A DNA stretch of 18,589 bases, from positions 1,520-20,108 of the forward strand of contig KL569102.1 of assembly GCA_000715635.1 (NCBI GenBank). Direction: 5' to 3'. A model generated the notes under the pieces. The model worked only from the letters and a program-made list of their open reading frames with translations. It searched no databases and was not told where the DNA came from. Origin of the DNA: Streptomyces violaceus (GTDB taxonomy: Bacteria; Actinomycetota; Actinomycetes; Streptomycetales; Streptomycetaceae). Numbering within the stretch: position 1 is the stretch's first letter; every line of letters starts with the position of its first letter. Both the position numbers and the translations under genes were made by a program. Shown here in pieces: positions 5,309 through 14,039 of the stretch.

Positions 5309-7156
5309 TCACTCCACCGTCACCGACTTGGCCAGGTTCCGAGGCTGATCCACCTCGTTCCCCCGGGCCGTCGCCAGCTCACACGCGAACACCTGGAGCG
5401 GCACCGTCGCGACGAGCGGCTGCAGCAAAGTCGGCGTGACGGGAATCCGGATCAGGTGATCGGCGTACGGCACCACCGCCTCGTCCCCTTCCTCCGCGAT
5501 CACGATCGTCCGCGCGCCCCGCGCCCGGATCTCCTGGATGTTGGAGACGATCTTGTCGTACAGCACGGACCGCCCTCGCGGCGACGGCACCACGACGACC
5601 ACCGGCAGGTCCTCCTCGATCAGGGCGATCGGGCCGTGCTTCAACTCCCCCGCCGCGAACCCCTCGGCGTGCATGTACGCCAGTTCCTTGAGCTTCAGCG
5701 CGCCCTCGAGCGCCACGGGGTAGCCGACATGCCGCCCCAGGAACAGCACCGTGTTCTTGGCGGCGAGCGAGCGGGCGAGCTCGCGGACCGGCTCCATCGT
5801 CCCCAGCACCTGCTCCACCGCACCGGCGATCGAGGACAGGTCGCGGATCACGGCCCGGATCTCGTCGCCCCACTTGGTGCCCCGCACCTGCCCCAGGTAC
5901 AGGGCGACGAGGTAGCACGCCACGAGCTGCGTGAGGAACGCCTTCGTCGAGGCCACGGCGACCTCCGGACCGGCGTGCGTGTACAGCACCGCGTCGGACT
6001 CGCGCGGGATCGTCGACCCGTTGGTGTTGCAGATCGCCAGGACCTTGGCGCCCTGCTCACGGGCGTGGCGCAGCGCCATGAGCGTGTCCATGGTCTCGCC
6101 GGACTGGGAGATGGCGATGACCAGGGTCTGCGCGTCCAGGATCGGATCCCGGTACCGGAACTCACTGGCCAGCTCCACCTCGCACGGAATGCGCGTCCAG
6201 TGCTCGATGGCGTACTTGGCGATCATCCCTGCGTGGAAGGCCGTACCGCACGCGACGATGACGACCTTGTCGATCTCCCGCAGCACCCCCTGGGGGATCC
6301 GCACCTCGTCCAGGGTCAGCGACCCGGAGCCGTCGATCCGGCCCAGCAGCGTATCGGCGACCGCCTTGGGCTGCTCGGCGATCTCCTTGAGCATGAAGTA
6401 GTCATAGCCCCCCTTTTCCGCGGCCGACGCGTCCCAGTCGACGTGATACGACCGGACGTCAGCGGACCGTCCGTCGAAGCCGGTCACCGTCACCCCGTCC
6501 CGGCGCAGCTCCACCACCTGGTCCTGTCCCAGCTCGATCGCCGACCGCGTATGGGCGATGAACGCGGCGACGTCCGAGGCGAGAAAGGCCTCGCCCTCTC
6601 CCACGCCCACCACCAGCGGCGAGTTCCGCCGGGCGCCCACCACCACGTCCGGCTCGTCGGCATGCACCGCGACCAGCGTGAACGCGCCCTCCAGCCGTCG
6701 GCACACCAGCCGCATCGCCTCGGCGAGATCCGCGCACGACGAGAACTCCTCGGCGAGCAGATGCGCGACGACCTCGGTGTCCGTCTCGGAGCCCAGCGCG
6801 TGGCCTCGCTCCTCCAACTCGGCCCGCAGCAGGGCGAAGTTCTCGATGATGCCGTTGTGCACGACAGCGACCCGGCCCGCGTTGTCGAGGTGCGGGTGGG
6901 CGTTGGAGTCCGTCGGCCCGCCGTGCGTGGCCCACCGGGTGTGCCCGATGCCCGTCGTGCCGGTCGGCAGCGGCCTGCCGTCCAGTTCCTTCTCCAGATT
7001 GAGGAGCTTGCCGGCCTTCTTGGCCGCCGCCAGCCCGCCATCGGCCAGCACGGCGACGCCCGCCGAGTCGTACCCCCGGTACTCCAGCCGCTTCAGCCCG
7101 GCCATCACAACCTCGAGCGCGGACTGCGGCCCCACGTATCCCACGATTCCACACAT
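5309..7156 (-). CDS. glmS: Glutamine-fructose-6-phosphate aminotransferase (isomerizing)
   Basis: GlmS makes glucosamine-6-phosphate from fructose-6-phosphate and glutamine, the entry step to UDP-GlcNAc and peptidoglycan. The 615-aa product is full length. It begins MCGIVGYVG, where Cys2 becomes the N-terminal nucleophile after Met removal. A class II glutaminase domain follows (about 2-217, with EYRGYDSAG and GHTRWATHG). Two SIS sugar-isomerase domains come next (about 290-430 with VACGTAFHAG and ISQSGETMDT; 460-600). The C-terminus is the conserved EVDQPRNLAKSVTVE. The start is fixed by Cys2. No Shine-Dalgarno sequence precedes it; TAAGCT lies seven bases upstream, suggesting a leaderless mRNA. 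I see no glmS ribozyme in the 87 bp upstream, as expected outside Firmicutes. GlmM, the next pathway enzyme, is encoded on the same strand about 4 kb away. Confidence 0.97.
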   Translation of the reverse strand: MCGIVGYVGPQSALEVVMAGLKRLEYRGYDSAGVAVLADGGLAAAKKAGKLLNLEKELDGRPLPTGTTGIGHTRWATHGGPTDSNAHPHLDNAGRVAVVHNGIIENFALLRAELEERGHALGSETDTEVVAHLLAEEFSSCADLAEAMRLVCRRLEGAFTLVAVHADEPDVVVGARRNSPLVVGVGEGEAFLASDVAAFIAHTRSAIELGQDQVVELRRDGVTVTGFDGRSADVRSYHVDWDASAAEKGGYDYFMLKEIAEQPKAVADTLLGRIDGSGSLTLDEVRIPQGVLREIDKVVIVACGTAFHAGMIAKYAIEHWTRIPCEVELASEFRYRDPILDAQTLVIAISQSGETMDTLMALRHAREQGAKVLAICNTNGSTIPRESDAVLYTHAGPEVAVASTKAFLTQLVACYLVALYLGQVRGTKWGDEIRAVIRDLSSIAGAVEQVLGTMEPVRELARSLAAKNTVLFLGRHVGYPVALEGALKLKELAYMHAEGFAAGELKHGPIALIEEDLPVVVVVPSPRGRSVLYDKIVSNIQEIRARGARTIVIAEEGDEAVVPYADHLIRIPVTPTLLQPLVATVPLQVFACELATARGNEVDQPRNLAKSVTVE

Positions 7157-7163
7157 GGGCGGC

Positions 7164-7169
7164 AGCTTA
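7164..7169 (-). promoter_or_regulatory. -10 box TAAGCT, leaderless promoter of glmS
   Basis: On the minus strand TAAGCT is followed by 7 nt (GCCGCCC) and then the glmS ATG, whose position is fixed by the catalytic Cys. The -35 region is not conserved. Confidence 0.55.
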
Positions 7170-7243
7170 GGGTCGATTCCCGTGCCGAACGGGCTGTTGC
7201 GTGCCCGAAATCGGAAATTCCCACCGAGGTACGAAGCCCCGTC

Positions 7244-8053
7244 TCACACCTTCGCCCGATAAGCCCGCATGGCCAGCGGGTAGAACACCACCGCGATCCC
7301 CGCGGCCCACACCAACGACCACAGCACCGGCTCCGCCACCGCCCCACCCAGCAGCAGCCCCCGGAACGCGTCGGACAGATGCGTGACCGGATTGACGTCA
7401 CTCCACGCCTGCAGCCAGCCGGGCATGGTGTCCACGACGACGAACGCGCTGCTGGTGAAGGTGATCGGGAAGATGAGCGTGAAGGCGAACGCCTGCACCT
7501 TCTCCGCGTCGCCCGCCAGCATCCCGATCAGCACCGCGCTCCAGGACACGGCCGCGGCGAACACCACCACCAGCAGCGTGCCGAGCAGGAACCCGCCGAA
7601 TCCGCCGGTGATGCGGAAGCCGAGCGCCAGGCCGAGGCCGATCATCAGCAGCAGCGCCCACAGGTGCTTGGCGAGGTCCGCGGTGATCCGCCCGATGAGC
7701 GGTGCGGAACGCGCGATCGGCAGACTGCGCAGCCGGTCGAAGACGCCCTTGGTGAGGTCGGTGTTGAGCGCCATCGCCGTGTACATCGTCATGAACAGGG
7801 TGTTCTGCACGATGATCCCGGGCAGCGCGTACTTCAGATACGCGTCGGGCGATCCGGCCATCTGCCCGCCCAGCACATAGGTGAAGAGGAACACGAACAT
7901 GATCGGCGTGATGCTGTAGTCGACCAGTTCGAGCGGGTTGTGCTTGACGGCGACCAGACTCCGCCAGGCCATCGTGAAGGTCTGCCGCATCCCGGCGAGC
8001 GGCGGCACCCGGCCCGACGCGGTGACCGGCGCGGTCAGCGTGGTCGCGGTCAT
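7244..8053 (-). CDS. ABC-2 type (DrrB-like) transporter permease
   Basis: The 269-aa integral membrane protein has about six hydrophobic segments. They include YSITPIMFVFLFTYVL, the LLLMIGLGLALGF region, LLGTLLVVVFAAAVSW, AFAFTLIFPITFTSSAFVVV and a C-terminal VLWSLVWAAGIAVVFYPLAM. GVFDRLRSLPIARSAPLIGR is typical of DrrB/ABC-2 permeases of daunorubicin-exporter type, as is the DVNPVTHLSDAFRGLLLG region. Its ATG overlaps the stop of the upstream ATPase gene by four bases (8050-8053), so the two are translationally coupled and form one exporter, expected as a 2+2 complex. The substrate cannot be read from the sequence; relatives export antibiotics, lipids or other hydrophobic compounds. No biosynthetic cluster is next to it, so a housekeeping or resistance role is possible. 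Confidence 0.93.
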   Translation of the reverse strand: MTATTLTAPVTASGRVPPLAGMRQTFTMAWRSLVAVKHNPLELVDYSITPIMFVFLFTYVLGGQMAGSPDAYLKYALPGIIVQNTLFMTMYTAMALNTDLTKGVFDRLRSLPIARSAPLIGRITADLAKHLWALLLMIGLGLALGFRITGGFGGFLLGTLLVVVFAAAVSWSAVLIGMLAGDAEKVQAFAFTLIFPITFTSSAFVVVDTMPGWLQAWSDVNPVTHLSDAFRGLLLGGAVAEPVLWSLVWAAGIAVVFYPLAMRAYRAKV

Positions 8054-9078
8054 GACCGGCTCACCGCCTTCTCCAGCCCGTCGTCGTCACGGGCCGTCTC
8101 GCCGTCGTCATGGACGGCAGCCCCGCCGTTCCCCTCGGGCTCGCCCGGCTCGGCGCGGTGTCCGGTCAGGGCGAGGAAGACCTCGTCGAGCGAGGATCGG
8201 CGCAGGGCCAGCTCCCCCACCGCGATCCCCTCCCGGTCCAGCGCGCGCACCACGGCCGGCATCAGCTCGGGGTCCTTCACCGGGGCGGTGACCATCTCGC
8301 CCTCGATCCGGGCCTCCGGCCCGGCGGCCCCGGCCACCAGCGTGTGTGCCCGCGCGAGGTCCTTCCCGACGATCGGCCGCAGCTCCAGCACCTGCCCGCC
8401 GACCTGCGCCTTCAGCCGGTCCGGCGTGCCCTCGGCGATCACCCGGCCCTTGTCGATCACCACGATGTCGTCGGCGAGCACATCGGCCTCGTTCAGATAC
8501 TGCGTGGTCAGCAGGGCGGTGGCCCCGTCCGCGACCAGGCCGCGCAGCAGATCCCACAGCTCACCGCGGCTGTGTGGATCAAGACCCGTGGTCGGCTCGT
8601 CCAGGAAGAGGATGCTGGGCCGCCCCACCAGACTGGCCGCGAGGTCCAGGCGCCTGCGCATGCCTCCCGAGAAGGTCTTGGCGGCCCGCCCGGCCGCGTG
8701 CGTCAGCTGGAACCGCTCCAGCAGCTCACCCGCCCGCGCCTTCGCCTCCCGCCGCGGCAGACCCAGCAGCCGGCCGATGAGCAGGAGGTTCTCCGTGCCG
8801 GTCAGGTTCTCGTCCACCGCCGCGTACTGCCCGGTCAGCCCGACGACCGAGCGTACGACCCCGGCCTCCCGGACCACGTCGTGGCCGGCCACCCGGGCTC
8901 TGCCTCCGTCCGGGCGCAGCAGTGTCGCGAAGATCCGCACCGCGGTCGTCTTCCCGGCACCGTTGGGCCCCAGCAGCCCGAGCACCGTGCCCTTGCGGGC
9001 CGCCAGGTCGACGCCGGCCAGCGCCTCGGTCTCCTTGAACCGTTTGACCAGGCCTTCCGCCTCTATCGCATACGTCAT
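8050..9078 (-). CDS. ABC transporter ATP-binding protein (DrrA-like)
   Basis: The product is 342 aa and powers the adjacent permease. It has Walker A GPNGAGKTT (about 37-45), the Q-loop region VVGLTGQYAAVDENLTG, the ABC signature FSGGMRRRLDLAASL (136-150), Walker B ILFLDEPTTGLDPHS and the switch His in the ALLTTQYLNEAD region, where the usual His position reads Gln as in many DrrA proteins. A C-terminal extension of about 100 residues matches the DrrA-type regulatory domain. The start is ATG 9078, giving MTYAIEAEGLVKRF, with GGGGG five bases upstream. The open frame runs back to 9231, but that part has no family similarity. The gene is divergent from coaA across 188 bp. It is the first gene of a two-gene operon. 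Confidence 0.95.
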   Translation of the reverse strand: MTYAIEAEGLVKRFKETEALAGVDLAARKGTVLGLLGPNGAGKTTAVRIFATLLRPDGGRARVAGHDVVREAGVVRSVVGLTGQYAAVDENLTGTENLLLIGRLLGLPRREAKARAGELLERFQLTHAAGRAAKTFSGGMRRRLDLAASLVGRPSILFLDEPTTGLDPHSRGELWDLLRGLVADGATALLTTQYLNEADVLADDIVVIDKGRVIAEGTPDRLKAQVGGQVLELRPIVGKDLARAHTLVAGAAGPEARIEGEMVTAPVKDPELMPAVVRALDREGIAVGELALRRSSLDEVFLALTGHRAEPGEPEGNGGAAVHDDGETARDDDGLEKAVSRS

Positions 9079-9266
9079 GGGTACCCCCAGGCAGTCATGG
9101 ACCCCGGACGGGCCCACCCCTCCCACAACTGTGACGCACGCCACTGACATTCCGCTCGTCTCAGAATTTCTCGGTACCAAGAGGGCGAATGTCTCACATG
9201 AGGGATGAACACCTCGCGTGACGGATCCCACCTCACGGTCCGTTCGTACGCCCGTAACAATGGACT

Positions 9267-10256
9267 GTGATCTCTCCGGTCTCCTCGATACCCCGGAGCG
9301 CCCACCGGCAGCGGCCGGAGGCGACTCCCTACGTCGACCTCACCCGAGCCGAGTGGAGCGCGTTGCGTGACAAGACGCCGCTGCCCCTGACGGCCGAGGA
9401 GGTCGAGAAGCTGCGCGGTCTCGGTGATGTCATCGACCTCGACGAGGTGCGGGACATCTACCTCCCGCTGTCCAGACTCCTCAACCTCTACGTCGGCGCC
9501 ACGGACGGCCTCAGAGGCGCCCTGAACACGTTCCTGGGCGAACAGGGCTCCCAGTCCGGCACTCCGTTCGTCATAGGAGTCGCCGGCTCGGTCGCGGTCG
9601 GCAAGTCCACGGTCGCCCGCCTCCTCCAGGCCCTGCTCTCACGCTGGCCGGAACACCCGCGCGTCGAGCTGGTCACCACCGACGGCTTCCTGCTGCCCAC
9701 CAAGGAGCTCCAGGACCGCGGCCTGATGTCACGCAAGGGCTTCCCCGAGTCCTACGACCGCCGTGCGCTGACCCGCTTCGTCGCCGACATCAAGGCCGGC
9801 AAGGACGAGGTCACAGCCCCGGTCTACTCCCACCTCATCTACGACATCGTCCCGGACCAGAAGCTCACGGTCCGCCGCCCCGACATCCTGATCGTCGAGG
9901 GCCTGAACGTCCTCCAGCCCGCCCTGCCCGGCAAGGACGGCCGCACCCGGGTCGGCCTCGCCGACTACTTCGACTTCAGCGTGTACGTCGACGCCCGCGT
10001 CGAGGACGTCGAGCGCTGGTACCTCAACCGCTTCCGCAAGCTGCGCGCGACCGCCTTCCAGAACCCGTCCTCGTACTTCCGCAAGTACACCCAGGTCTCG
10101 GAGGAGGAGGCCCTCGACTACGCGCAGACGATGTGGCGCACGATCAACCGGCCCAACCTGGTCGAGAACATCGCCCCCACCCGCGGCCGGGCCACCCTCG
10201 TCGTGCGCAAGGGCCCCGACCACAAGGTGCAGCGGCTCAGCCTGCGCAAGCTGTGA
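9267..10256 (+). CDS. coaA: Type I pantothenate kinase
   Basis: CoaA phosphorylates pantothenate, the first and usually rate-limiting step of CoA synthesis. The 329-aa product has the type I fold signatures: N-terminal [15 protein letters not shown]-loop [18 protein letters not shown] (Lys113), [42 protein letters not shown] and the C-terminal [16 protein letters not shown]. Its length is normal. The start is GTG 9267. No Shine-Dalgarno sequence is visible. AACAAT lies five bases before the GTG, and it may be a weak -10 for a leaderless mRNA. The shared 188-bp region with the divergent ABC genes shows no clear operator. The product CoA is the substrate of AcpS encoded upstream in the window. 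Confidence 0.96.
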   Translation: MISPVSSIPRSAHRQRPEATPYVDLTRAEWSALRDKTPLPLTAEEVEKLRGLGDVIDLDEVRDIYLPLSRLLNLYVGATDGLRGALNTFLGEQGSQSGTPFVIGVAGSVAVGKSTVARLLQALLSRWPEHPRVELVTTDGFLLPTKELQDRGLMSRKGFPESYDRRALTRFVADIKAGKDEVTAPVYSHLIYDIVPDQKLTVRRPDILIVEGLNVLQPALPGKDGRTRVGLADYFDFSVYVDARVEDVERWYLNRFRKLRATAFQNPSSYFRKYTQVSEEEALDYAQTMWRTINRPNLVENIAPTRGRATLVVRKGPDHKVQRLSLRKL

Positions 10257-10281
10257 CGCCCGGGGAAAAGACCGGTTAGAT
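10253..10281 (+). promoter_or_regulatory. Promoter of the DUF389 gene overlapping the coaA stop
   Basis: GTGACG (10253-10258), 17 nt and TTAGAT (10276-10281) form a plausible -35/-10 pair, the -35 covering the coaA stop codon. TTAGAT is seven bases before ATG 10289, so this mRNA may also be leaderless. TTAGAT deviates from TANNNT, so confidence is modest. Confidence 0.4.
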
Positions 10282-10288
10282 GGTCGCC

Positions 10289-11227
10289 ATGCTCCATCTG
10301 CGCTTGATCACACCGTCCGAGAAGACCGGCGAAGTGGTGCTGCTGATCGAGAAGACGGTCGGCACCACCCACCTCGTCGTGCTGCCGGACGCGGCCCGCG
10401 ACCCTTCCGGGGACGTCGTCATGTGCGACGTGGCACGCGAGGCGGGCGACGATCTGCTGAAGGGCCTGCGGGAACTGGGCATCGACACCAGTGGCTCCAT
10501 CGCCGTCGAGACCATCGACCTGTCGCTGTCCGAGCGGGCCGAGAAGGCCGAGGCCGACGCGCCGGGCGAGGGCGCGGACGCGGTCCTGTGGGAGCACCTG
10601 AGCGACGCGACGCACGAGGAGTCGACGCTCTCCGTCACCTACCTGGCCTTCATCACGCTGGCCACGATGATCGCGGCCTGCGGTGTGGTCCTGGACAACG
10701 CGATCCTGATCGTGGGCGCCATGGCGGTGGGCCCGGAGTTCGGCCCCCTCGCCGGCGTCTGCACCGCGATCGTCCGGCGCAGAGCGCGCCCGGCCCTGCG
10801 CTCGCTGATCGCGCTGCTGGCGGGCTTCGCGGTGGCGATGGCGGTGACGGTGGCCTTCAGCCTCTTCATGGACGCGGTCGACCTGTTCAGCGAGGCCCAG
10901 CTGGAGGCCGACCGCCCCAACACCGGCTTCATCTACGCCCCCGACTGGTTCTCCTTCGTGGTGGCGGTCCTGGCCGGCATCGCCGGCACGCTCTCCCTGA
11001 CCTCCGCGAAGTCCGGCGCCCTGGTCGGCGTGGCCATCTCGGTCACCACGGTCCCGGCTGCGGCGAACGCCGCGGTGGCCCTGAGCTACGGCGACACCAC
11101 CCAGACCTGGGGCTCCACCGAGCAACTCCTGCTGAACCTCCTGGGCATCATCGTCGCCGGCACGGCAACGTTGCTGACCCAGAAATGGCTCTGGTCGAAA
11201 CAACGCAAGCAGGCAAACGTCCTCTAG
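10289..11227 (+). CDS. DUF389 (TIGR00341-type) membrane protein
   Basis: The 312-aa protein has a cytosolic N-terminal domain of about 110 residues (MLHLRLITPSEKTGEVV start) followed by about six membrane segments. The diagnostic DUF389 stretch is ESTLSVTYLAFITLATMIAA then VLDNAILIVGAMAVGPEFGP. A later segment reads SAKSGALVGVAISVTTVPAA. The family is widespread in bacteria and archaea with no established biochemical role; transport or signalling is only a guess. I chose ATG 10289 because the upstream ATG 10280 lies inside the likely -10 box. It follows coaA by 32 bp on the same strand and converges on glmM. Confidence 0.9.
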   Translation: MLHLRLITPSEKTGEVVLLIEKTVGTTHLVVLPDAARDPSGDVVMCDVAREAGDDLLKGLRELGIDTSGSIAVETIDLSLSERAEKAEADAPGEGADAVLWEHLSDATHEESTLSVTYLAFITLATMIAACGVVLDNAILIVGAMAVGPEFGPLAGVCTAIVRRRARPALRSLIALLAGFAVAMAVTVAFSLFMDAVDLFSEAQLEADRPNTGFIYAPDWFSFVVAVLAGIAGTLSLTSAKSGALVGVAISVTTVPAAANAAVALSYGDTTQTWGSTEQLLLNLLGIIVAGTATLLTQKWLWSKQRKQANVL

Positions 11228-11327
11228 GGGCAGCGTCCCCAGGGGTGCGGGGAACTGCGCGACAAGCCACGACGCAGCCGCAGCCGCAGCCCGACCACAA
11301 CAGAACCCGCCACCCGCAGCCCGTTCC
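11228..11327. repeat. Intergenic GC-rich repeat between convergent genes
   Basis: The gap between the DUF389 and glmM stops starts with a small hairpin (GGGG-CAGCGT-CCCC, 11227-11240). It continues with GGGGTGCGGGGAACTGCGCG (11242-11261) and three tandem GCAGCC units (11274-11291). From memory, the GGGGAACTGCGCGAC-type core recurs in many Streptomyces intergenic regions after genes; I cannot search to confirm this. No long terminator stem is seen, so this element may serve that role. Confidence 0.4.
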
Positions 11328-12686
11328 TTACCCCAGGGCAGACTTCACGGCATCAGCCAACCGCCCCGCGACAGACCGAGCCTGCTCGATATCGGCCGCC
11401 TCCACCATCACCCGGACCAACGGCTCGGTCCCGGAGGGCCGAAGCAGCACCCGCCCGGTTGCCCCGAGCTCCCGCTCCGCATCGGCAACGGCCGCCGACA
11501 ACTCCGCGGACGTCCCCACCCGCGTCCTGTCGACATCCGGCACATTGATCAGCACCTGCGGCAGCCGCTCCATGACAGAGGCCAGCTCCCGCAACGAACG
11601 CCCGCTCCCGGCCACCCGGGCCCCCAGCAGCAGCCCCGTCAGCGTCCCGTCCCCGGTCGTCGCATGGTCGAGGATGATCACATGCCCGGACTGCTCGCCC
11701 CCGAGGGCGAACCCGTGCTCCTTCATCTCCTCCAGCACATACCGGTCACCGACAGCGGTCTGCACCAGCCGGATGCCCTCACGCTCCATGGCCAGCTTGA
11801 ACCCGAGGTTGGACATCACCGTGGCGACCACCGTCTCGGCCCGCAGAGCGGATCGCTCCCGCATCGCGAGCGCGAGCACGGCCAGGATCTGGTCGCCGTC
11901 CACCTCCGCGCCGGTGTGGTCCACGGCGAGGCACCGGTCGGCGTCGCCGTCGTGCGCGATGCCCAGGTCCGCCCCGTGCTCGACGACGGCGGCCTTGATC
12001 TTGTCCAGGTGCGTGGAGCCGCACCCGTCGTTGATGTTGAGCCCGTCCGGCTCGGCCCCGATCGTGACGACCTCGGCACCGGCCCGCTGGAACGCCTCCG
12101 GCGAGACCCGGGCGGCGGCGCCGTGCGCCTCGTCGAGGACGACCTTCAGCCCGTCGAGCCGGTTCGGCAGGGCACCCAGCAGATGCTCGACATACCGGTC
12201 GAAGCCCTCCCCGTACTCCCGGACGCGGCCCACACCGGCCCCGGTCGGCCGCTCCCACGGGGCGCCGGTGCGGTGCTCCTCGTAGACGGACTCGATCCGG
12301 TTCTCCAGCTCGTCGGCGAGCTTGTGCCCGCCGCGGGCGAAGAACTTGATGCCGTTGTCGGGCATGGCGTTGTGGCTCGCGGAGAGCATCACACCGAGGT
12401 CGGCGCCGAGCTCTCCGGTCAGGAACGCCACCGCCGGCGTCGGCAGCACGCCGACCCGCAGGACGTCCACACCGGCGCTGGCGAGGCCCGCGACCACGGC
12501 GGCTTCCAGGAACTCCCCGGACGCGCGCGGGTCACGCCCGACGACCGCGGTCGGGCGGTGCCCCTCGAAGGTGCCCGCCTCGGCCAGTACGTGCGCCGCG
12601 GCCACGGAGAGGCCCAGGGCCATCTCCGCCGTCAGATCCGCGTTGGCGACACCGCGCACGCCGTCGGTACCGAAGAGTCGTCCCAC
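11328..12686 (-). CDS. glmM: Phosphoglucosamine mutase
   Basis: GlmM converts glucosamine-6-phosphate to glucosamine-1-phosphate, the step after GlmS toward UDP-GlcNAc. The 452-aa product begins [15 protein letters not shown]. It carries the active-site loop [18 protein letters not shown] with the phosphoserine Ser104, the metal-binding loop [13 protein letters not shown] (about 245-256), the sugar-binding GGEQSGHVI and the phosphate-binding [11 protein letters not shown] (416-426). Family HNP reads HNA here, which is unlikely to matter. The start is GTG 12684-12686, with GGAGG eight bases upstream (12695-12699). The open frame continues upstream into the rpsI region, but that extension is not coding in this frame. 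A hairpin separates it from rpsI, so it probably has its own promoter, close to four phased CATCC repeats. Confidence 0.96.
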   Translation of the reverse strand: MGRLFGTDGVRGVANADLTAEMALGLSVAAAHVLAEAGTFEGHRPTAVVGRDPRASGEFLEAAVVAGLASAGVDVLRVGVLPTPAVAFLTGELGADLGVMLSASHNAMPDNGIKFFARGGHKLADELENRIESVYEEHRTGAPWERPTGAGVGRVREYGEGFDRYVEHLLGALPNRLDGLKVVLDEAHGAAARVSPEAFQRAGAEVVTIGAEPDGLNINDGCGSTHLDKIKAAVVEHGADLGIAHDGDADRCLAVDHTGAEVDGDQILAVLALAMRERSALRAETVVATVMSNLGFKLAMEREGIRLVQTAVGDRYVLEEMKEHGFALGGEQSGHVIILDHATTGDGTLTGLLLGARVAGSGRSLRELASVMERLPQVLINVPDVDRTRVGTSAELSAAVADAERELGATGRVLLRPSGTEPLVRVMVEAADIEQARSVAGRLADAVKSALG

Positions 12687-12724
12687 TGTGGTGTCCTCCG
12701 AATTTGCTGTGAGAGTGCGGCTCA

Positions 12725-12771
12725 CATCCCCAGGCGCATCCCCGAGTACATCCGTAGTACATCCCTGAGAC
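12725..12771. repeat. Four phased imperfect 11-12 bp repeats upstream of glmM
   Basis: CATCC (GGATG on the glmM strand) recurs at 12725, 12737, 12749 and 12760, that is at 12, 12 and 11 bp. Each copy continues with a similar tail (CCAGGCG, CCGAGTA, GTAGTA, CTGAGA). The array sits 39-85 bp upstream of the glmM start, where a regulator binding one face of the helix could act. Confidence 0.5.
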
Positions 12772-12804
12772 TGTCCGGGGGCGGTAGGGGTTGTGTAAAC
12801 GAAC

Positions 12805-12837
12805 CGCCCCGGCGGCACCATTCGTGCCGCCGGGGCG
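12805..12837 (-). terminator. Terminator hairpin after rpsI
   Basis: CGCCCCGGCGGCAC (12805-12818) and GTGCCGCCGGGGCG (12824-12837) form a perfect 14-bp stem with a 5-nt loop (CATTC), 25 bp past the rpsI stop on the minus strand. It should end most rplM-rpsI transcription before glmM. Confidence 0.85.
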
Positions 12838-12862
12838 ATCGTTGCAAAGACAGCGGACGCGA

Positions 12863-13375
12863 TTAGCGCTTGCTGTACTGCGGGGCCTTGCGGGCCTTCT
12901 TCAGACCGGCCTTCTTGCGCTCGACCGCACGGTCGTCGCGCTTGAGGAAGCCGGCCTTCTTCAGCGGGCCGCGGTTGTTGTCGACGTCCGCCTCGTTCAG
13001 CGCACGGGCGACACCGAGACGGAGCGCACCGGCCTGGCCGGAGACACCGCCGCCGGAGATGCGGGCGACGACGTCGTAGCGGTCGTCCAGCTCGAGCACC
13101 TTGAAGGGCTCGTTGACTTCCTGCTGGTGCACCTTGTTCGGGAAGTAGTCCTCGAGGGTGCGCCCGTTGATCTTCCACTTGCCGGTGCCCGGGACGATCC
13201 GGACACGGGCGATGGCGTTCTTGCGACGGCCCAGGCCGGCGGCCGGCTGGGGCTCACCGAAACGCGAGGCGAGGGACTCGGAGGTGTACTCACCCTCCAC
13301 CGGAACCTCGGACTCGGTGGTGTAGCTGTCGATGTCAACTTCTTCGAGCGGCTGCTCGGCAGTGGTCTCGGCCAC
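12863..13375 (-). CDS. rpsI: 30S ribosomal protein S9
   Basis: The 170-aa product has the S9 core from [21 protein letters not shown] through [21 protein letters not shown] to the basic C-terminus [10 protein letters not shown], whose last Lys-Arg reaches the P-site tRNA in ribosomes. About 45 residues before the core ([20 protein letters not shown] and onward) are acidic and disordered. Such an extension is usual in actinomycete S9 and absent in E. coli. The start is GTG 13375, with GAGGAG four bases upstream. It is 44 bp downstream of rplM in the classic rplM-rpsI operon. Confidence 0.97.
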   Translation of the reverse strand: MAETTAEQPLEEVDIDSYTTESEVPVEGEYTSESLASRFGEPQPAAGLGRRKNAIARVRIVPGTGKWKINGRTLEDYFPNKVHQQEVNEPFKVLELDDRYDVVARISGGGVSGQAGALRLGVARALNEADVDNNRGPLKKAGFLKRDDRAVERKKAGLKKARKAPQYSKR

Positions 13376-13419
13376 GATGCTCCTCAGATTCTGTTCAGTC
13401 TTAGGGGGTGTGGCCGGAC

Positions 13420-13863
13420 TTACTGCGCGACCTGGGTGATCTCGTACGGCTGCGGCTGCTGCGCGCCGTGCGGGTGCTGGTCACCCTTGTAGACCTTCAG
13501 CTTCGAGAGCATCTGACGGCCCAGGGAGTTCTTGGGGAGCATGCCCTTGACGGCCTTCTCGACGGCCTTCTCGGGGTTCTTGTCCAGCAGCTCGTCGTAG
13601 CGGACGGAACGCAGACCACCCGGGTAACCGGAGTGGCGGTACGCCATCTTCTGGGTCCGCTTGTTGCCGGACAGGTGCACCTTGTCCGCGTTGATGATGA
13701 TGACGAAGTCACCAGCGTCGACGTGGGGGGCGTAGATCGGCTTGTGCTTGCCCCGGAGGAGGGTCGCTGCGGTGGTGGCGAGACGACCCAGGACAACGTC
13801 CTGGGCATCGATGACGTGCCACTGGCGCGTCACATCGCCGGGCTTGGGGCTGTACGTACGCAC
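13420..13863 (-). CDS. rplM: 50S ribosomal protein L13
   Basis: The 147-aa product is a normal-length L13. It begins [20 protein letters not shown] and contains [38 protein letters not shown] and [20 protein letters not shown], all L13 signatures. The start is GTG 13861-13863, with a weak AAGG ribosome site about ten bases upstream. It is the first gene of the rplM-rpsI operon, transcribed leftward from the promoter at 14040-14068 with a leader of about 170 nt. A long leader on a ribosomal protein gene suggests feedback by L13 or another operon product, as known in other bacteria. Confidence 0.97.
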   Translation of the reverse strand: MRTYSPKPGDVTRQWHVIDAQDVVLGRLATTAATLLRGKHKPIYAPHVDAGDFVIIINADKVHLSGNKRTQKMAYRHSGYPGGLRSVRYDELLDKNPEKAVEKAVKGMLPKNSLGRQMLSKLKVYKGDQHPHGAQQPQPYEITQVAQ

Positions 13864-14033
13864 GGTTCGTAGCCTTCGCTTCGAGTGAATGGTCCTGAAC
13901 AGGTCACCGAAACGATCACGACAGCCTTGACCGCACTGCGGTGACGCAAACCGCGTGCTGGTCGCTGGTCATCGGCCCGGCGGACCGGTGTAAGGGCCCG
14001 TCCCGTGAGAATGAGCAAGCCAATACACAACGA
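13864..14033 (-). promoter_or_regulatory. Long 5' leader of rplM
   Basis: From the predicted transcription start near 14033 to the rplM GTG are about 170 untranslated bases. They include a small inverted repeat, ACCGC-AGT-GCGGT (minus strand, 13930-13942), and a repeated GACCAGC. No known riboswitch is recognised. Confidence 0.4.
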
Positions 14034-14039
14034 ACAAGC

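Noticed and set aside
7157..7243. A glmS ribozyme or other riboswitch ahead of glmS
   Set aside because: The gap is only 87 bp, shows no stable conserved fold that I recognise, and the mRNA appears to start at the ATG.
5456..9208. A 1250-codon open frame on the + strand across glmS and the ABC genes
   Set aside because: It lies antisense to three firmly identified genes and its translation is Arg/His/Pro-rich with no domain, a normal by-product of high third-position GC.
9079..9266. Operator between the ABC genes and coaA
   Set aside because: Only short palindromes such as CTCACATGAG are present, with no convincing symmetric site or regulator gene.
11274..11291. CRISPR-like array (three GCAGCC units)
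   Set aside because: The units are 6 bp and directly adjacent with no spacers. No cas genes or other spaced repeats occur in the window.
10423..12285. A 620-codon + strand frame over coaA-downstream and glmM
   Set aside because: It overlaps DUF389 in a shifted frame and glmM antisense, and shows no recognisable protein features.
12687..13178. A longer GlmM with ~160 extra N-terminal residues
   Set aside because: The extension overlaps rpsI in another frame and crosses the rpsI terminator. The family N-terminus [12 protein letters not shown] and a GGAGG site mark the real start.
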